Positions 11,654-23,773 of a stretch of 64,000 nucleotides of DNA are shown piece after piece. Numbering within the stretch: the first letter of the stretch is position 1; every line of letters begins with the position of its first letter. The translations under genes were made by a program, and so were the position numbers. The DNA lies in assembly GCA_020747015.1 (NCBI GenBank), contig JAGTJM010000069.1, positions 111,041-175,040 on the forward strand, read 5' to 3'. The notes beneath the pieces are model-generated. The model saw only the letters and a list, made by a program, of their open reading frames with translations. It was not told the origin of the DNA and ran no database searches. This DNA is from Pyrenochaeta sp. MPI-SDFR-AT-0127. Lineage: Eukaryota; Ascomycota; Dothideomycetes; Pleosporales; Cucurbitariaceae.

Positions 11654-14250
11654 ATGCGGCGCTCTGAGAGACTAGCTGGGCCCTGAGCAGCAGTGGGCTA
11701 ATGTAATGGGTGTCGACGACGCACATCAACAGCGATGGACCTGGAAGAAGACCAGATCGTCGGATTCGACAAAGTACCCTGTATCGCATCGTGGCATGGC
11801 GTATGGCGCTTGCACGGCGCCATCTGGGAGCGGCAGAAAAATGAAAGCCAGCGCCCAGCTTCGCAATACCATCCTGGATGCGCCGTAGTGAATTAGCTCC
11901 CCTGCTGGCCTCCCTGCCAGCGAGCATGGTCGTCCCGCTACGGCCCACAGCTCGCGCAGCCTGGTCGCGCCTCAGCGTCGCCAGTGCTGGGGGCCCTGGC
12001 CGTTTCGCCGTCGATTCATGGCGGTGCAGGTGGACAGGGCCGGGCGAGGGATGTTTTACGGACAGCATGGTGACAGTCAAAGATACCCCCACCCCGGCCG
12101 ATGCTGGGAGCAGTCAGGCCCTTCCCCCTGCGATGCTGCAAACCAAACATGGCGTCCACGGCGGCGGCGGCGGCGACGACGAGGACAAGGGCCAGGACGA
12201 GGACGACCCCAAGGTTCAGCAGCAGCCTCAGCCAGCCCGTTGCAGCAGCGGCCCAGGGATTGTTGTGTTTACGGTGTTCAATCTGGCAGTCTGCCTTGAC
12301 CGGCTTTGTCCCGCTTGCCCACGACTGTGGTGGGTGTGTCCCGTCGTGCTGGTTGCAGGCGAGCCATGGGACAGCAGGGCCGGGGGAGGAATGCGCCTCC
12401 GGACAATGACCACAGCGAGCCTGCTCGCCCTTGCGTGGTGGGCGTGCCTGCCTGCCTGCCCGAAATAGATGTTTGAGTCTCTCACGGCGGGACAGGCCTC
12501 AGGGCGTGGTGTTTCTGGTGAAGCTCATCTCTGACAGGCAGTGAGGCAGCGGTTCGCCAGGGCAGGCGAGCAGACGCCGCACGATGCACGTTGCAGTCAG
12601 CGCTGGCTCGTCGATCAAACGGGTGCTGAGGCTTGAAGACGGACCGGGCGCGGATAGTGTGATCGTCACGGCCCTCTTGGTGGACGACACGAGGTCGGCG
12701 AGGTGGGCTTGGCTCCATGACACTCCTATTCGGGCCCTGGCGCTGTCCTCTCTCCCTCTCTCCCTCTCGCCCGCCGGCTTCGCAGTGGGCAGAAAAGAAA
12801 AGACAAGAGCCTGCGACGGCCGCTGCCTGCTGCCTCTGCCCGTTGCAGAACGCGCTGGGCCAGGCGCACGCCGCTCGACACAGCGTCTGTTTCCTGAGGC
12901 GGCGAAACCGTCCCCAGGCCTCAGGTCAAGCCTGGAGTTTCGAACCAGGTCCTGCGCGGGCGGCCGTTGCTTGGGCTGTGATCTGCCGGCGGACTGTAGC
13001 GAGCCCACTTTGCTGGGACTGTCCCGCTGCTCGTCCAGTCAGCGGCCGCCGCTGCAATTCAAATCTTTTAGCGCACTAGACGCTGCCTCCCGTTTCGGAC
13101 GATTTGGGAAGGCACCTCGGATGTTTAGGGAAAGAGCGTTGGGGCCCGCCAAGCGCCTCTGTCCAGACACAGCAAAGAACGTCACGCTCTGCGCTGCCCG
13201 TACTAACCCCCTCCGTCACGGCAAGGTGCAGTCGTCGCAGACGATCGCTGCTGCCGCTACGTTCCCATTCCAGTTGCGCCTCCATGCCCCGATTGCCCTC
13301 GATGCGCTCGCTGCTCTCCAACGGTCCAGCCTTCCTCCAGTCCTCCAGTCCTCCAGCGCCCTCCAATCCCGTGACTCTCTGCACCGTCCGTCTCCTCCCA
13401 TTCATCCCAGGCCGTGTCGTGTTACCCAGCTGCTGGCCAATTGCGCCATCGCGGCGATACGGGGCCGGCAGGCAAATAGACGGCAAAGACACGACCTTTG
13501 CTGCCAGTGTCAATCAAATCAATCAAAACGTATCCTGTCTCTACTCTACTTGAGACCGGCCCAGCACCGCCTAATCCCCATTCTGCCGCTGCTGGCCCTG
13601 TCGATTGCTGCAAAAATAGAGCCAGCCTTGTCTTCGCTGCCGAACCCCACGCGGCCTCTGGCTCTCGCTCAGGCAGCGCGCATTCGCTGCTTTCGGCTCG
13701 CCCGACGCCCTTCGTCATTCCCTGTCGTGAGGCTTGCCGCACAGCTGTGGCTAGTATCGAGAGATCCGGGGTTGCACGTCTAGGCCGCCCACAGACAAGC
13801 GCGACCCAAGCGTCGGGCTAGAGTTGCGGGACGCACAGTTCCGGTGGTTTGTCTCGCTGTGCCTCAGCCGCTTCTGCTGCACAAGAGCACAAAAGCAGCA
13901 ATACCAATGCAGCAACCTCGCCGTTCACTTGGCCCAAACCATCTGCTCGACCACCCTGATCTTGTGCACACCATCGCTTGCAGTTCAACGGTTGCCATGG
14001 CCGATCCCATTTGGGTCCGGACCTCTGCTGCCTCTCCAAACCTCCCATCCGCCTTCGCATGGCTGCAAAACTCATAGTCTCCCCCAGCCGCTGACTTAGC
14101 GCCCTGCTCTGACTCGGCCGGATGCGATTGCGACAGGAATCCCCTCTCGCGTTCGCCTTGCCCAGCACAAACTCGCTTGTGCTGGAGCTGGCTGACTAGA
14201 AATCGCCAAACCATGTACAACATTGTCAGTCTCCACACCCCAACGCTGGA
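11654..14250. other. GC-rich non-coding tract upstream of flbD
   Basis: About 2.6 kb visibly richer in G+C than the rest of the window. Because stops are rare here, long frames open on both strands (the longest at 12584-13783, plus), but their translations are Arg/Pro/Ser/Ala/Leu low-complexity strings without domains and with competing frames opposite. I read it as non-coding, possibly promoter or long-leader sequence of flbD or an unannotated transcript. Confidence 0.45.
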
Positions 14251-17200
14251 CTCCGGCGGAACTGCGTGTGCAACTCCGCTTGGTTCATGGGTGCAGAACC
14301 CCCGGTTGTCCTTCTGACGGTGGTTGGGCACCCTCTTGTCAGCCGCAGAAAAAGCACACGTCGGCGCCCGCCATCGAGCCCTTGCTGCAGAATCCCGTCC
14401 TCTGGGACTAACGGTGGTTCCAGCAACTCAGTCGTGGCTCATGTCGTGACCGCTGCAATCTCTGGAGCAAAGGGGGCTCTCCAAAGTCATGGGTAAGGCA
14501 TCTCTCTGCCATCGCAACTGCCACGCTTGATCTGTGCACCTGTGCAACAACGTCTGTCCTGTGCTTGACCGAACATGCTCGGACACTTGCAAACATCGTG
14601 TCGATGCTGCATCGGTCCTTAGAGCAAGTGCTCTCTACCGATGCCGCCTTCTCCCGCTCGACATGATCCGCGTTACCCAGTGTGCACAAATGCTTTCACG
14701 ACTCGTAGAATATTGGGCGTCATCGTAGGATCACCCTAGCAAGGACTTCCTTCCTCCAGGGGGCCGCAATAGCAAGATTTGTGCGGAAGGAATCGAAGAG
14801 TACCGATTCACGGATTGGCGGGAGTTGGCAAGATATCCCCTGCAAGTGCCTCGATAGTACCCTCTCCCCAAACGCCATACTGTGCCTCACGACCAAAGGT
14901 TCGCTGTCATACACCCGGTGAGCAGCCACGTAAACGGTGAACGCAGTCGACCTTGTCTTTGCGATGAGGTCCTGCGCTGTACGACAGAGTATGGTCGGCG
15001 ACGTCGGTGCCAGAATCACCAAGGGCTCACGAGGTCGTACACTCACATCCAATTTGTGCTGGTTGCCCCGCCTTCGATATCGACAAAAACTCCACACGTC
15101 GCCAATGACGGCAGAGTCCGGACGAGGGTGAGCGAATGCGCCCTCGCCCTTTGGTGCTTCTGCTTCAACAAAGCAAGTCAGTATCGGAAACTTCAGCAAA
15201 AACTCGCTCAACAAGCAAGCGTGCGCACTGTTTACCGGTTTTTTCTTTTCCCTCTTCCTTCCAGAGGCAGTACCAGCAGGGAACCCTAGCAATGATCTTC
15301 CAGATCAGATTAACGAATGATCCGCGCCGAACCAATAGGATCCCGGTCGCAACGTCAATCTTTCTGAAACTAACCGCTACTCCACATCAGTCACTATTTG
15401 CTTCTTCCTTGCCTCTCACCCCTATTTTCCGATTCATCCATTGGTCATGGCACATGGCTCATCGTGCTATCCCAGCTCTTCAGTCAAACGTTCAAGAGCC
15501 GAGATTTGAGGTTCACGGATTGTGACAGCGGCACATCGGCGGCCAAACGACAAAATCGATCACGCAGTGGCCCGCTCTGGCTTCATGTACGCCAGGCTGC
15601 AATGCACTCTTTCCAAACATTGTTCAGCTTTCTGGAGCAACCTGTGGCTCTCACAACCCTCAACCATGCCTGAGATGCACTCATGTTTGAGGTCTGTTGA
15701 GGTCACCTCAGTGACGCTACACCCTGAAGGCGGCCAGCTGAAGGAGCAGAGCGTCTTCTGACTCGTCATCGACTCCATGTCTTTGCTCTAGCGAGTTTTA
15801 GTTCTTTCTTTTTACTGGCCCAAGCAAGATGCGGCACCAGCAAGGGAAGCCGTTAGCTCAGATCTGAAGCGCGCCGAATGGGATCGGCTAGCCCCACACC
15901 AAAACCCCCTTTACTTCCGCCGAGAAGCAGCGCAAAAGCAAGAGAAGTCACAATACAGTCAGCTTCTGCTTCTCACGATCTTAATGTTTCAAGATCGCCA
16001 GGCTAGGCACATATTTACGGCCGGCCGGCCTATAACGTGCATGATTTCCCGCTCCTGTGCCCCATGTCAATATTGCAGCGCTACTCTGGAAGTCAATATG
16101 ACGATGTGTTATGGGTACTCGAATCTTTCCGCGGTCGATTATGACGGAAATAGCGCTCGGACAGTTGATCACGTCCCGACGGAACATGATTTGCCGGAGA
16201 CGGCTACTTTGGCGCACATCACCATTGGCTTCGTTGCCAAGCTCCACGATGAGGAAGCAAGAGGCAGGCGCGGGTTGACCTCGCCGAAGTCACCGTATCG
16301 GTCGCCATATTATTGAACGTTAAGCCATGCGACTAATCTTGTAATGGCCTGCAACAGAACTCCATGATCCAACGATCGACCGCTGATGTCCATTAGCCGC
16401 TCGTTGCTATCCCGGATGCGCCCGTTAAACAACCGGCTAGAACTCTGTTTCCCAGCGTTTGACGACACTGGCGCCCTCTGGGGATTGTCTGCAAAGGGAG
16501 GGGGGGCACTTCATCCGTTGCACTGAGCTCCAGTATTGGGCAAAGTGTTATGACAAATGGCCTAGAAATCTCCCTTTTAGGCCACGTCGCCGTCCACGTC
16601 GCCATGCACATCACGAACTCAATCCCAACGACAACGATCGTCTAGACCTTGCAAAGCCAGACCAGGTCACTCCATGGCTGGGTGCCTGAGGTTTTGCAAT
16701 GTTCTCGTAGCAACTCGTCTAGTCTCGTAGTCGCGCCAACCTCAAGGTCTAGGCCGCATCTCATCCCGTGCCCTACAGTGTACGTGATTAAGTCCTCATC
16801 TACTGGTCTCAACATGTTGTGTTCATCCAAGCAATTCCGACGGACTTTGATCGCCCTCAAAGCGATTTGCTGCTGACTATTTGATGTCTATGAATCATAA
16901 TACCCTTACTAAAGCCAAAAAACGGTATCATGCCGAATCCAGAGTCATCAACAGTTTTTTTTTATCATGTGCAATAATGTCTCAACCCATTTTGCTCGCC
17001 GTCCTCAGATACCCAGTTTGCAAGAATTAGTTGAGCGTTCGCCGTTTCAAGGCAGGGTCAGCGAAGACAAGCAATCGTTGACTCTGACAGCACACCGCTG
17101 CTGCTGGCGCGCCGCATACCCACCACTTCCGAACAGGATCATCGCTACCCTTTCCGTGGCAACTGACCAGTCAAAATTGATTCTCGTCACACAAATTGCC

Positions 17201-20200
17201 CAACGTTCCATAAAGCTGCATTTGAATCTCGATCTTTGTTTGACACGTATTCGGACCCACTGGCAATTCCAGATGCGCCATAACATCGCTCACTAGCCTG
17301 CGGTTGCTTTTTTGGGCTCGTCTTTCATCATCCGTGTCCAGAAATGGATCGGACGTCGATCAAGACGGCGACCATTGTCCCCTCCCTTGACTATATTGAC
17401 AGGGCGTGTAGTGTACTGGCGCTAACATGTCACATCATTCAGGACACAGCTGGAGTTCCCTGGTCGCAAAACTGTATCGACAGTCAATACAAGCTAATCA
17501 CAATGACTGGCCGTCCCACGTTAGCAACGGGTCAGTGACAGCATACGAGGTCGTCCAGAGTCGGAACAGTATCTTCGGCCTAGTGAGCAGTCACTCAACG
17601 CAGCTGCACCAATCTCATTACTGTTGTGCCGGCTTCATTGTGAGTGAAGAACAGATCATACTGACCGTTAGACACTATTCGTTGAGCCAAGCCAATGGCC
17701 TTTTGGAACGTGCCTTGCCCATATCACGGCCACCGTGGTCATGCAATTCCTGTGGTGACATTCCACCGCGCAACAGAAATATGCGTCGCTAATCAACGGA
17801 CCAGCCCGACATGATCGTCCCAGTCTTACTCGTCAACGACCGGCAGCTATAATGTTCTATGGATAGTGTATTTGCAAGCGTTGTTCAATGTAGACGCCTA
17901 CGCCGTTCTCACCCAGGCTCGTCGTATGCTCAGGGACATGCTTAACACATATTTACGCCCTGACCATTGCGCTATCAAAATACCAAAAGTTCTCATGTAC
18001 AGCTAGACTTCAGCACAAGAAGTACCTAACCTTACCACGTCAAATAGCCTGCTTACTGTTTGCTAATTTATCATTAGACCTATCTCCTCGCACTGCTGCG
18101 CCTTGTACAGACATCTAGTAGACTTTCGTCACCCTGTTCTTCCACGTCCATTCGCCCATCTGCCCTGCCGGCCTGGTATGTTGTGTCTGACTACCACACC
18201 AATACTCTGCCGTATCGCTGTCCCTGGCCCCAACGATAATGCATAGTTCCATCTATTCAGACTAGGCTCTGCCCGTGACGAAAATAGTAACTGGGATTAG
18301 CGTCATGTATAGATTACTTCAGGAACACAACATGGCTATACTCCCAGTTTCTGGAATTCTCCGTAAATGTAACGCGGCCATCTTGTAATGAGGAACATGG
18401 ACGACCTTGCTACCTCAGCCCAAACCAGAAGAGCCTATATTGGGTGTATTTACGTTCCCTTCAAGCAATAATACGAGGCTTCGTATCGACGGGGGCTCCC
18501 GCCATGTCAATGCATCTGCAGCGGCGCATTGATGGAAACTAGAGTGGCAGCGGTATATGGCAGCTTCGGTGCTATAACCCGCTCATTGATATAGGTATGC
18601 AATTGAATAAGGATTCAATTGTAGTCAAGGTTGAGACATCACTGGATTTGTTGAACCTTAATTACGGATCTTTACTGAAAATAGACCCCACGTTCAGTCA
18701 GCCTCACGTAGCACACACCGTGGTAGAGGAGAGCACCCAAGCGACATTAATGAGGAACCCCTGAGCTGACCAGGTAGCAGATATCATTGCGGTCATCGCA
18801 TGAAGGTACCCCACACACTCTGCATGCGTGATGAAGTACACCATGTCCGATTCACCGTTGATGTACCTGTTCGGCGCCGAACACGAAAACCCAGGACCAC
18901 GGTACCCTTACGAGCACCATACGAAAGAAGCAAAATCATTCAGCTCTGACGTTGTTGACTGGCGGAACAATCGGAATAAATATAGTGTGCTGGGTCACAC
19001 AGTACTTCATCTCAAACGTGGAGTAACGCGAAAGAGCAAGTACAGCACCTCCTACAATTTCGCAAGCGATGAACGACAACACAGTGCGGTGGGGTCAGCG
19101 CACTGATGGGTTTCAGTGACGATGATGTTGTGAGGAACGGAAGAATGGGTATCATGATGGTAAGTTCTCCTCAATGAAACAGTCCTCATCTCTCAACACC
19201 CCACAGCATCCATCCGCTCCCTTGCAGCACCCTTGGGCATTCGCTAAGCGGCCTTATTTTCCCCTCGCGCTTCGTACCCTGCCAAAACGAACGAATTTAC
19301 CTTTCTCATCGAGCTGCATCGGCAAGCCTTACATCAGCGCAAAGACCCCGGTGTGCGAGCACAGTAGCCAACAATGCTCAGGCGCCAACTCGACTGTGCC
19401 CCCTCGCGTGCGTGAGTTTTCGGAGTTCCATTAGCCAGTGTCCAACACAGGCAACTACGAACCCGAGCCCTTGCACCCGGGTCAACGCCAGCTGCACTCC
19501 TCCTTGACGCCCTACTTCGGACGATGTGTGACATGGCGGACATGAAAGCGACACGCGATGTCTGACAGACAGTATCGCTTGTCATAATGGTCGACCGACG
19601 GAGTGGACGCCTAAGACATGCCTGCAGAACCCCACGCCGCTGATACCTCCAAATACGAGCGTATTGTAGAGATACGACAAAGGTGTTTGTACCATTTACT
19701 GTTTGAAGTATTATAATGCGTCCTCTCACCGACTTCAATCTACCAGTTGGCTGCGCACCAATCCCCAGTCTATAGCGGGCCGATGCGGACGCGGACGCGA
19801 CGGATGCAGGACAAGTTGGACGATGAGGCGTCTGACCTTCTGACAAGATAGCGGGGTACAACAGACTCAAGCGAGATTTCAACCACAAGGCAGGGAAAAG
19901 CCGTTATGTTACGCTAACGCGACTAAATTTAGCCGTGGAGGCCAACCCGTGTGCTTTGATTCCATTCCTGTCTGTACAACTACCGACACCTGCAATGCGG
20001 ATTCGCATTGCAGAGCCGCAGCTCGGTTCCGCGTTGGAGAATCGGACATGGTACATGAGCAAGAGGATCCGAGATTCCCTGGTAGTGGGGATGAGCATGT
20101 CACCGCCGCCGGTCGGAGCAGCACCTCGCATACGATTGCGAGTGGGGCAGACTTCTCGTCGACCGCGGCTTGGGATTTGTACCAGGACCGGTGACATGGT

Positions 20201-22080
20201 AGGTGGAGGCGTTAATCTGTGCGGTCACGCCGATGTAAGCATGCAGATAATGAAAGGCAGCCTGACATAGTTTCTGTTAGTCACGATACGATGACGCCTT
20301 GAGCGTCTGTTGGGAGGCGTTTGAAAGGGGCCATGTAAGTCGGCTTCGTAACACCGACGTGTACTGTCTTTCGCGAGGCTGATGGCAAGGTATGCATTGG
20401 GATTCCGATGACGAGGTAAGCTAGCCAACGGCGCAGCAAAGCGCATATGAGGTGCTGCGATGCGCGTAGTAAGCCGCTGTGTATGGTAAGTGGATGCGTA
20501 CGAATCGCAGCTGATGGTCATCCAATGCGTTATCTCTTTGGCTCAAGTCTCCTGCCTCCAGTCAGTCCATGATTACATTTTGAGTCGCGCGCTTATCCGT
20601 TTCTCAACTGCATATCTGCTTCCAGCCAACGAGTATCCCGGATTGTGTTTGATGTTCTTGTCTACCATGTAAGCGATCTATGTGGGTGTGGGTAGCACAT
20701 CCAGTTTTCCCACATTACTCACACACACTCACCCTGTTTTTCGCACGAATCATGTCCATCGCCGATGATCTACGAACATCAGTCCATCTTTTCCTCTTTC
20801 ATTACGGGAATCGTCGTTTCCGCAATCCTTCATCTCGTTCTGGCCAACGGCTATCCCCCATTGCGCAACAAAGCTCTAACCGACCGTTTTTGTGGATAGC
20901 TGGACGTACAGAGGGCTCGGTGGCTCCGCGATGAAGAGATTGTCGGTCTGATTCGGTCACGGGCTGCCACGCGTGTTGCGATTCAGCTAACACGGTCCCA
21001 TGAAGGATTTGCTCCCATGCCACGCGTACGCCTGCGAAAGTCGTTGAGCTTATGATCGCTTGTAACCTGGACCTCGGATCATCTGGAAGGGTGTTGAACC
21101 CTTGCACGATCTATACGAATGTGGCATCAAAAATGTGTACTGCGTAGTAACATGTTTCGCTCGCAATAGATGCTAGACTAGTATCGAAAATCCGGTTATG
21201 GCGTCGCGGGTTCCCGCTGTCAAACTTTTAAAACGGGCACTCTGCATCTTTGCGACTCAGTTGGACCGCTCTATTCCCCGTTACGACTTGGAATTCGCTT
21301 AACCCTACCTCGTTGTATTTCGAAGCGAACGTGATCCATTTCAGTCTGGCCGTTCGCATGCGGACCGACTGTGTCGGTAATTGGTAGAGCGGCAGCATGG
21401 CGACTGCATTGGGATGGCCAAGTTCAAGCTCGCCGACGTTTCCATTTCCCAATCTGGCTCGTTACATGGACAATCCGGACACTACGGCAATGGCGAGATG
21501 TTTGTCGGGTCTAGCCAAGCACAGAAAAAGAGGTCATGTGGTCGACCGAGCTGCGTCTAACGTTTGATAGCTGAAAGCTCAGTCTTGGGGTGTGTGCCCT
21601 CCGAGGAAGAGGAAATGGGCGGGTGGATTGCGTGCGTATCTGTTGCATGAGCGACGACGCAAACGCGTCACTGGGCAGATTCCGACGGCATTTTTGCGTT
21701 CTTCTGCGTACACATCGGTAATTAGGATCATCAGCATTACTACGTTAAGAGCTTGAACTGGTCCAATATGGCAGGTAGCAAAGCATATACCAATGTCGTG
21801 TTGCACCTTTTTCGTCCTCCCAAAAACCCCACATGTCTCCCACTCTATCCGGCTTTTTGTGAATGTAGTCGCCCATCGTGAATCCGACCACGTGGTAGCC
21901 AAAGGGCACATCAGCTTCCCACACGCTAGCTGTATGGCAATATAACAGCCCTCCGCGGATGTTGATAGGAAATTGTACAACACATTTCACCCGTTCACCC
22001 GTCGAGCCTGGGAATACACGTTGTAACTCATTGGTAAGAAAGCGCAGAGACGAGATGCAGCTTCTGCAGTCTCCTTTTTG
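14251..22080. other. Long gene-poor tract
   Basis: About 7.8 kb of ordinary composition with no credible gene. Open frames are short, scattered over all six phases and lack family motifs. Noted inside: a 12-nt GGCCGG run near 16020 and two hairpins near 20.0-20.1 kb. No reverse transcriptase, transposase or integrase motif was recognised, though a badly decayed element cannot be excluded by eye. Confidence 0.45.
19991..20012. repeat. Perfect 9-bp inverted repeat with 4-nt loop
   Basis: TGCAATGCG and CGCATTGCA flank the loop GATT. A second, shorter hairpin (CTCGCA / TGCGAG around a 6-nt loop) lies at about 20125-20142. No gene end is adjacent, so these are not assigned to terminators. Confidence 0.6.
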
Positions 22081-22151
22081 GAGTTCCCTTCTTGGGGTTC
22101 TCTATTAGAATTCTCTATTTGATATTCCTGTTTAGGATTCCCCTCATAGAG
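22081..22151. repeat. Degenerate short tandem repeat, unit about 13-14 nt
   Basis: About five imperfect copies of a unit resembling ATTCTCTATTTGA follow one another (GTTCTCTATTAGA, ATTCTCTATTTGAT, ATTCCTGTTTAGG, ATTCCCCTCATAGA, preceded by a more diverged copy). It lies between the gene-poor tract and the two minus-strand frames at 22.2-23.8 kb. Confidence 0.55.
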
Positions 22152-22173
22152 ATTTGCTCCATCTCTCTTTCAC

Positions 22174-22539
22174 TTAAAAATTATGCAGGAACACACAAAA
22201 AACAAAAGTGACAAATGATATCTTTACGATTTGAACAGCCGCGCTTGAACTCGCAATAATAGAACCGTTATCAGCCTGAATTTGCTGGACCCGAGGGTAG
22301 CTCTTCTGTATTGACCACAGTTTTCGATTACTTGTTTCAGAAATCTTAGCTACATATACACTGGTAGATAGTTTGAAAATATGCACTGTGAATACTAATT
22401 GTGGTGGTGAGAGGGGAGATGAGCGAGCTTCTTTCACGTACAAACGGCCCTGGTAATCTTTCTTCGAATGGCTATCGTGCTTAGTGGAAGGCAAGTCAAA
22501 GTACAACGGAGCTGCGTATAATGACTCGCAGATGTGCAT
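22174..22539 (-). CDS. Doubtful small open frame, 121 codons
   Basis: An uninterrupted frame starting at a genuine ATG, with fairly balanced amino-acid composition, lying 153 bp downstream of the cysteine-rich orphan on the same strand. The last part (hydrophobic, Phe/Val-rich) may be intron read-through, because a gtaaag donor-like site lies just before it. No domain is recognised. It may be a real small gene, a 3' exon, or chance. Confidence 0.25.
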   Translation of the reverse strand: MHICESLYAAPLYFDLPSTKHDSHSKKDYQGRLYVKEARSSPLSPPQLVFTVHIFKLSTSVYVAKISETSNRKLWSIQKSYPRVQQIQADNGSIIASSSAAVQIVKISFVTFVFCVFLHNF

Positions 22540-22692
22540 AGGAGCATAAAATGCCCTGGGCGAGCATCAGGTAAATAGTGTAAAGAAGTGTCTAAAGACT
22601 ACATGGGCAAAAATGAAAACACTGTTCAAGCAAGGAAGTAGTATCGTGACTAGCTACAACAACTCGCGTTTCTTGACGTGTGATGTAGCTAT

Positions 22693-23773
22693 TTAGACAG
22701 GCTCAAATCTTGCTTTGCACCCACCAATCATTCCCTTCTTTTTACAGGTGCCAGTGGCCAGTCTACACATGCCACATATGAATCCAAGCTGGCCCTTCAC
22801 GTTTGACCCCTTCAATTCCCAGTCATAACATGCTGGGTGATAGACCCGGCATTCGTACTCTCCATGTTCACATTGCTCACAAGGCTGCTGTGCCACTATG
22901 CCATACTTTCCTTCAATCATCTGTTGGTGTGCGTAGTCATTCCCCCTCCTGTCTGGTCGCTTTCCTCTCCCTTGTGCCTGCCCTTTGTACTCGATCGCAA
23001 TATACTTTTGCTTTGCCTCCGTCCAGTCTCTCAGCCATTCTATAACTGTGGCATGGGCAGGGAGTCGTGATACTGTAGGGTAACCATGAGCTATCGTCAA
23101 AGTTTTATCGATATTTGTTGGCTCCTCGAGTGTGTGCTTGGACTGGACGGGAACAGGCTCCGTAATGTCGCTGGTCACAATGTCCCGTATCGACAAAGGG
23201 CTCTTGACCAGAGAGTCGCTTAGTGTGAGATCTATAGCTTGGTTTGCGACGCTGATTGTGCTGGTTGACTTCTTGTTTCGTTTTTGTGGTTGCGGAATGT
23301 TTTGGACCGCGAGATCGTCGTTGACTGTCAATAATGCTCGCTTTTGCACAGCGCTTGTGCCAAATCTCTTAGTCTGGAAGTGGGGCATGAGTCTAATTGT
23401 GCCGTCCTTGATCAAATTGGGCTTGAAGTAGGTCCCATCGTCCCACAGCCTCGACTTCACCTTGGTGTCGCATCTGTCATACCCCTCGATGTGGAAGTGT
23501 AGCGAAAAGATATCTAGATCAAGCTTAAAGGAGTCCCACGTTGTTGTCTCAAGTTTCTATCATGATCAGTACTCTTTCAAAGGCCCATATTCTCTAAGCT
23601 GCATGATGGCAGTCCGCCTAACACAAACCATTGAACAATGTTGAAACCGTCGAGGGTATACTCACCGAATACTTGTTCAATGACCCAGAACTATGCACAT
23701 GTGCGGATTCTCCATTAGCTGGTTCATGCTCGTCAACTCTTTCATGCAGCAGCTTCACTTGTGGCCCTTCCAT
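22693..23773 (-). CDS. Orphan protein with C-terminal cysteine-rich (zinc-binding-like) module
   Basis: No known family recognised. Two exons: 23666-23773 (36 codons from ATG) and 22693-23556, joined by a 109-nt intron (gtgagt donor, ctgat branch, gatag acceptor) in phase 0; 323 residues. Neither exon alone gives a sensible gene, because the downstream frame lacks an ATG start. The first two thirds are polar, with a KxxKRNKK-like basic patch that could be a nuclear signal. The last 80 residues hold a cysteine pattern: CEQCEHGEYEC, a YHPACYDW stretch, then CGMC and two more Cys in TGTCKKKGMIGGC. Such spaced CxxC pairs imply metal binding, and resemble small fungal cluster-like domains that follow an HTH- or SET-free core, so a nucleic-acid or protein interaction role is inference only. 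Confidence 0.7.

Noticed and set aside
11652..12092. Minus-strand frame of 146 codons upstream of flbD
   Set aside because: Overlaps frames on the other strand, same GC bias, no recognisable domain.
12584..13783. A 399-codon plus-strand open frame in GC-rich DNA
   Set aside because: Translation is a Leu/Arg/Pro/Ser/Ala-rich string without motifs, and several long frames are open on both strands; long frames are expected where stop codons are rare.
16019..16032. GGCCGG-rich palindromic run
   Set aside because: Only a 12-nt palindrome with no partner or context; not reported as an element.
18828..19106. Plus-strand frame of 92 codons in the gene-poor tract
   Set aside because: Isolated, no motif, no splice partners found.
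20000..22000. tRNA-like stretch near GGTAGAGCGG at about 21385
   Set aside because: No matching acceptor, anticodon and T arms could be folded around it.
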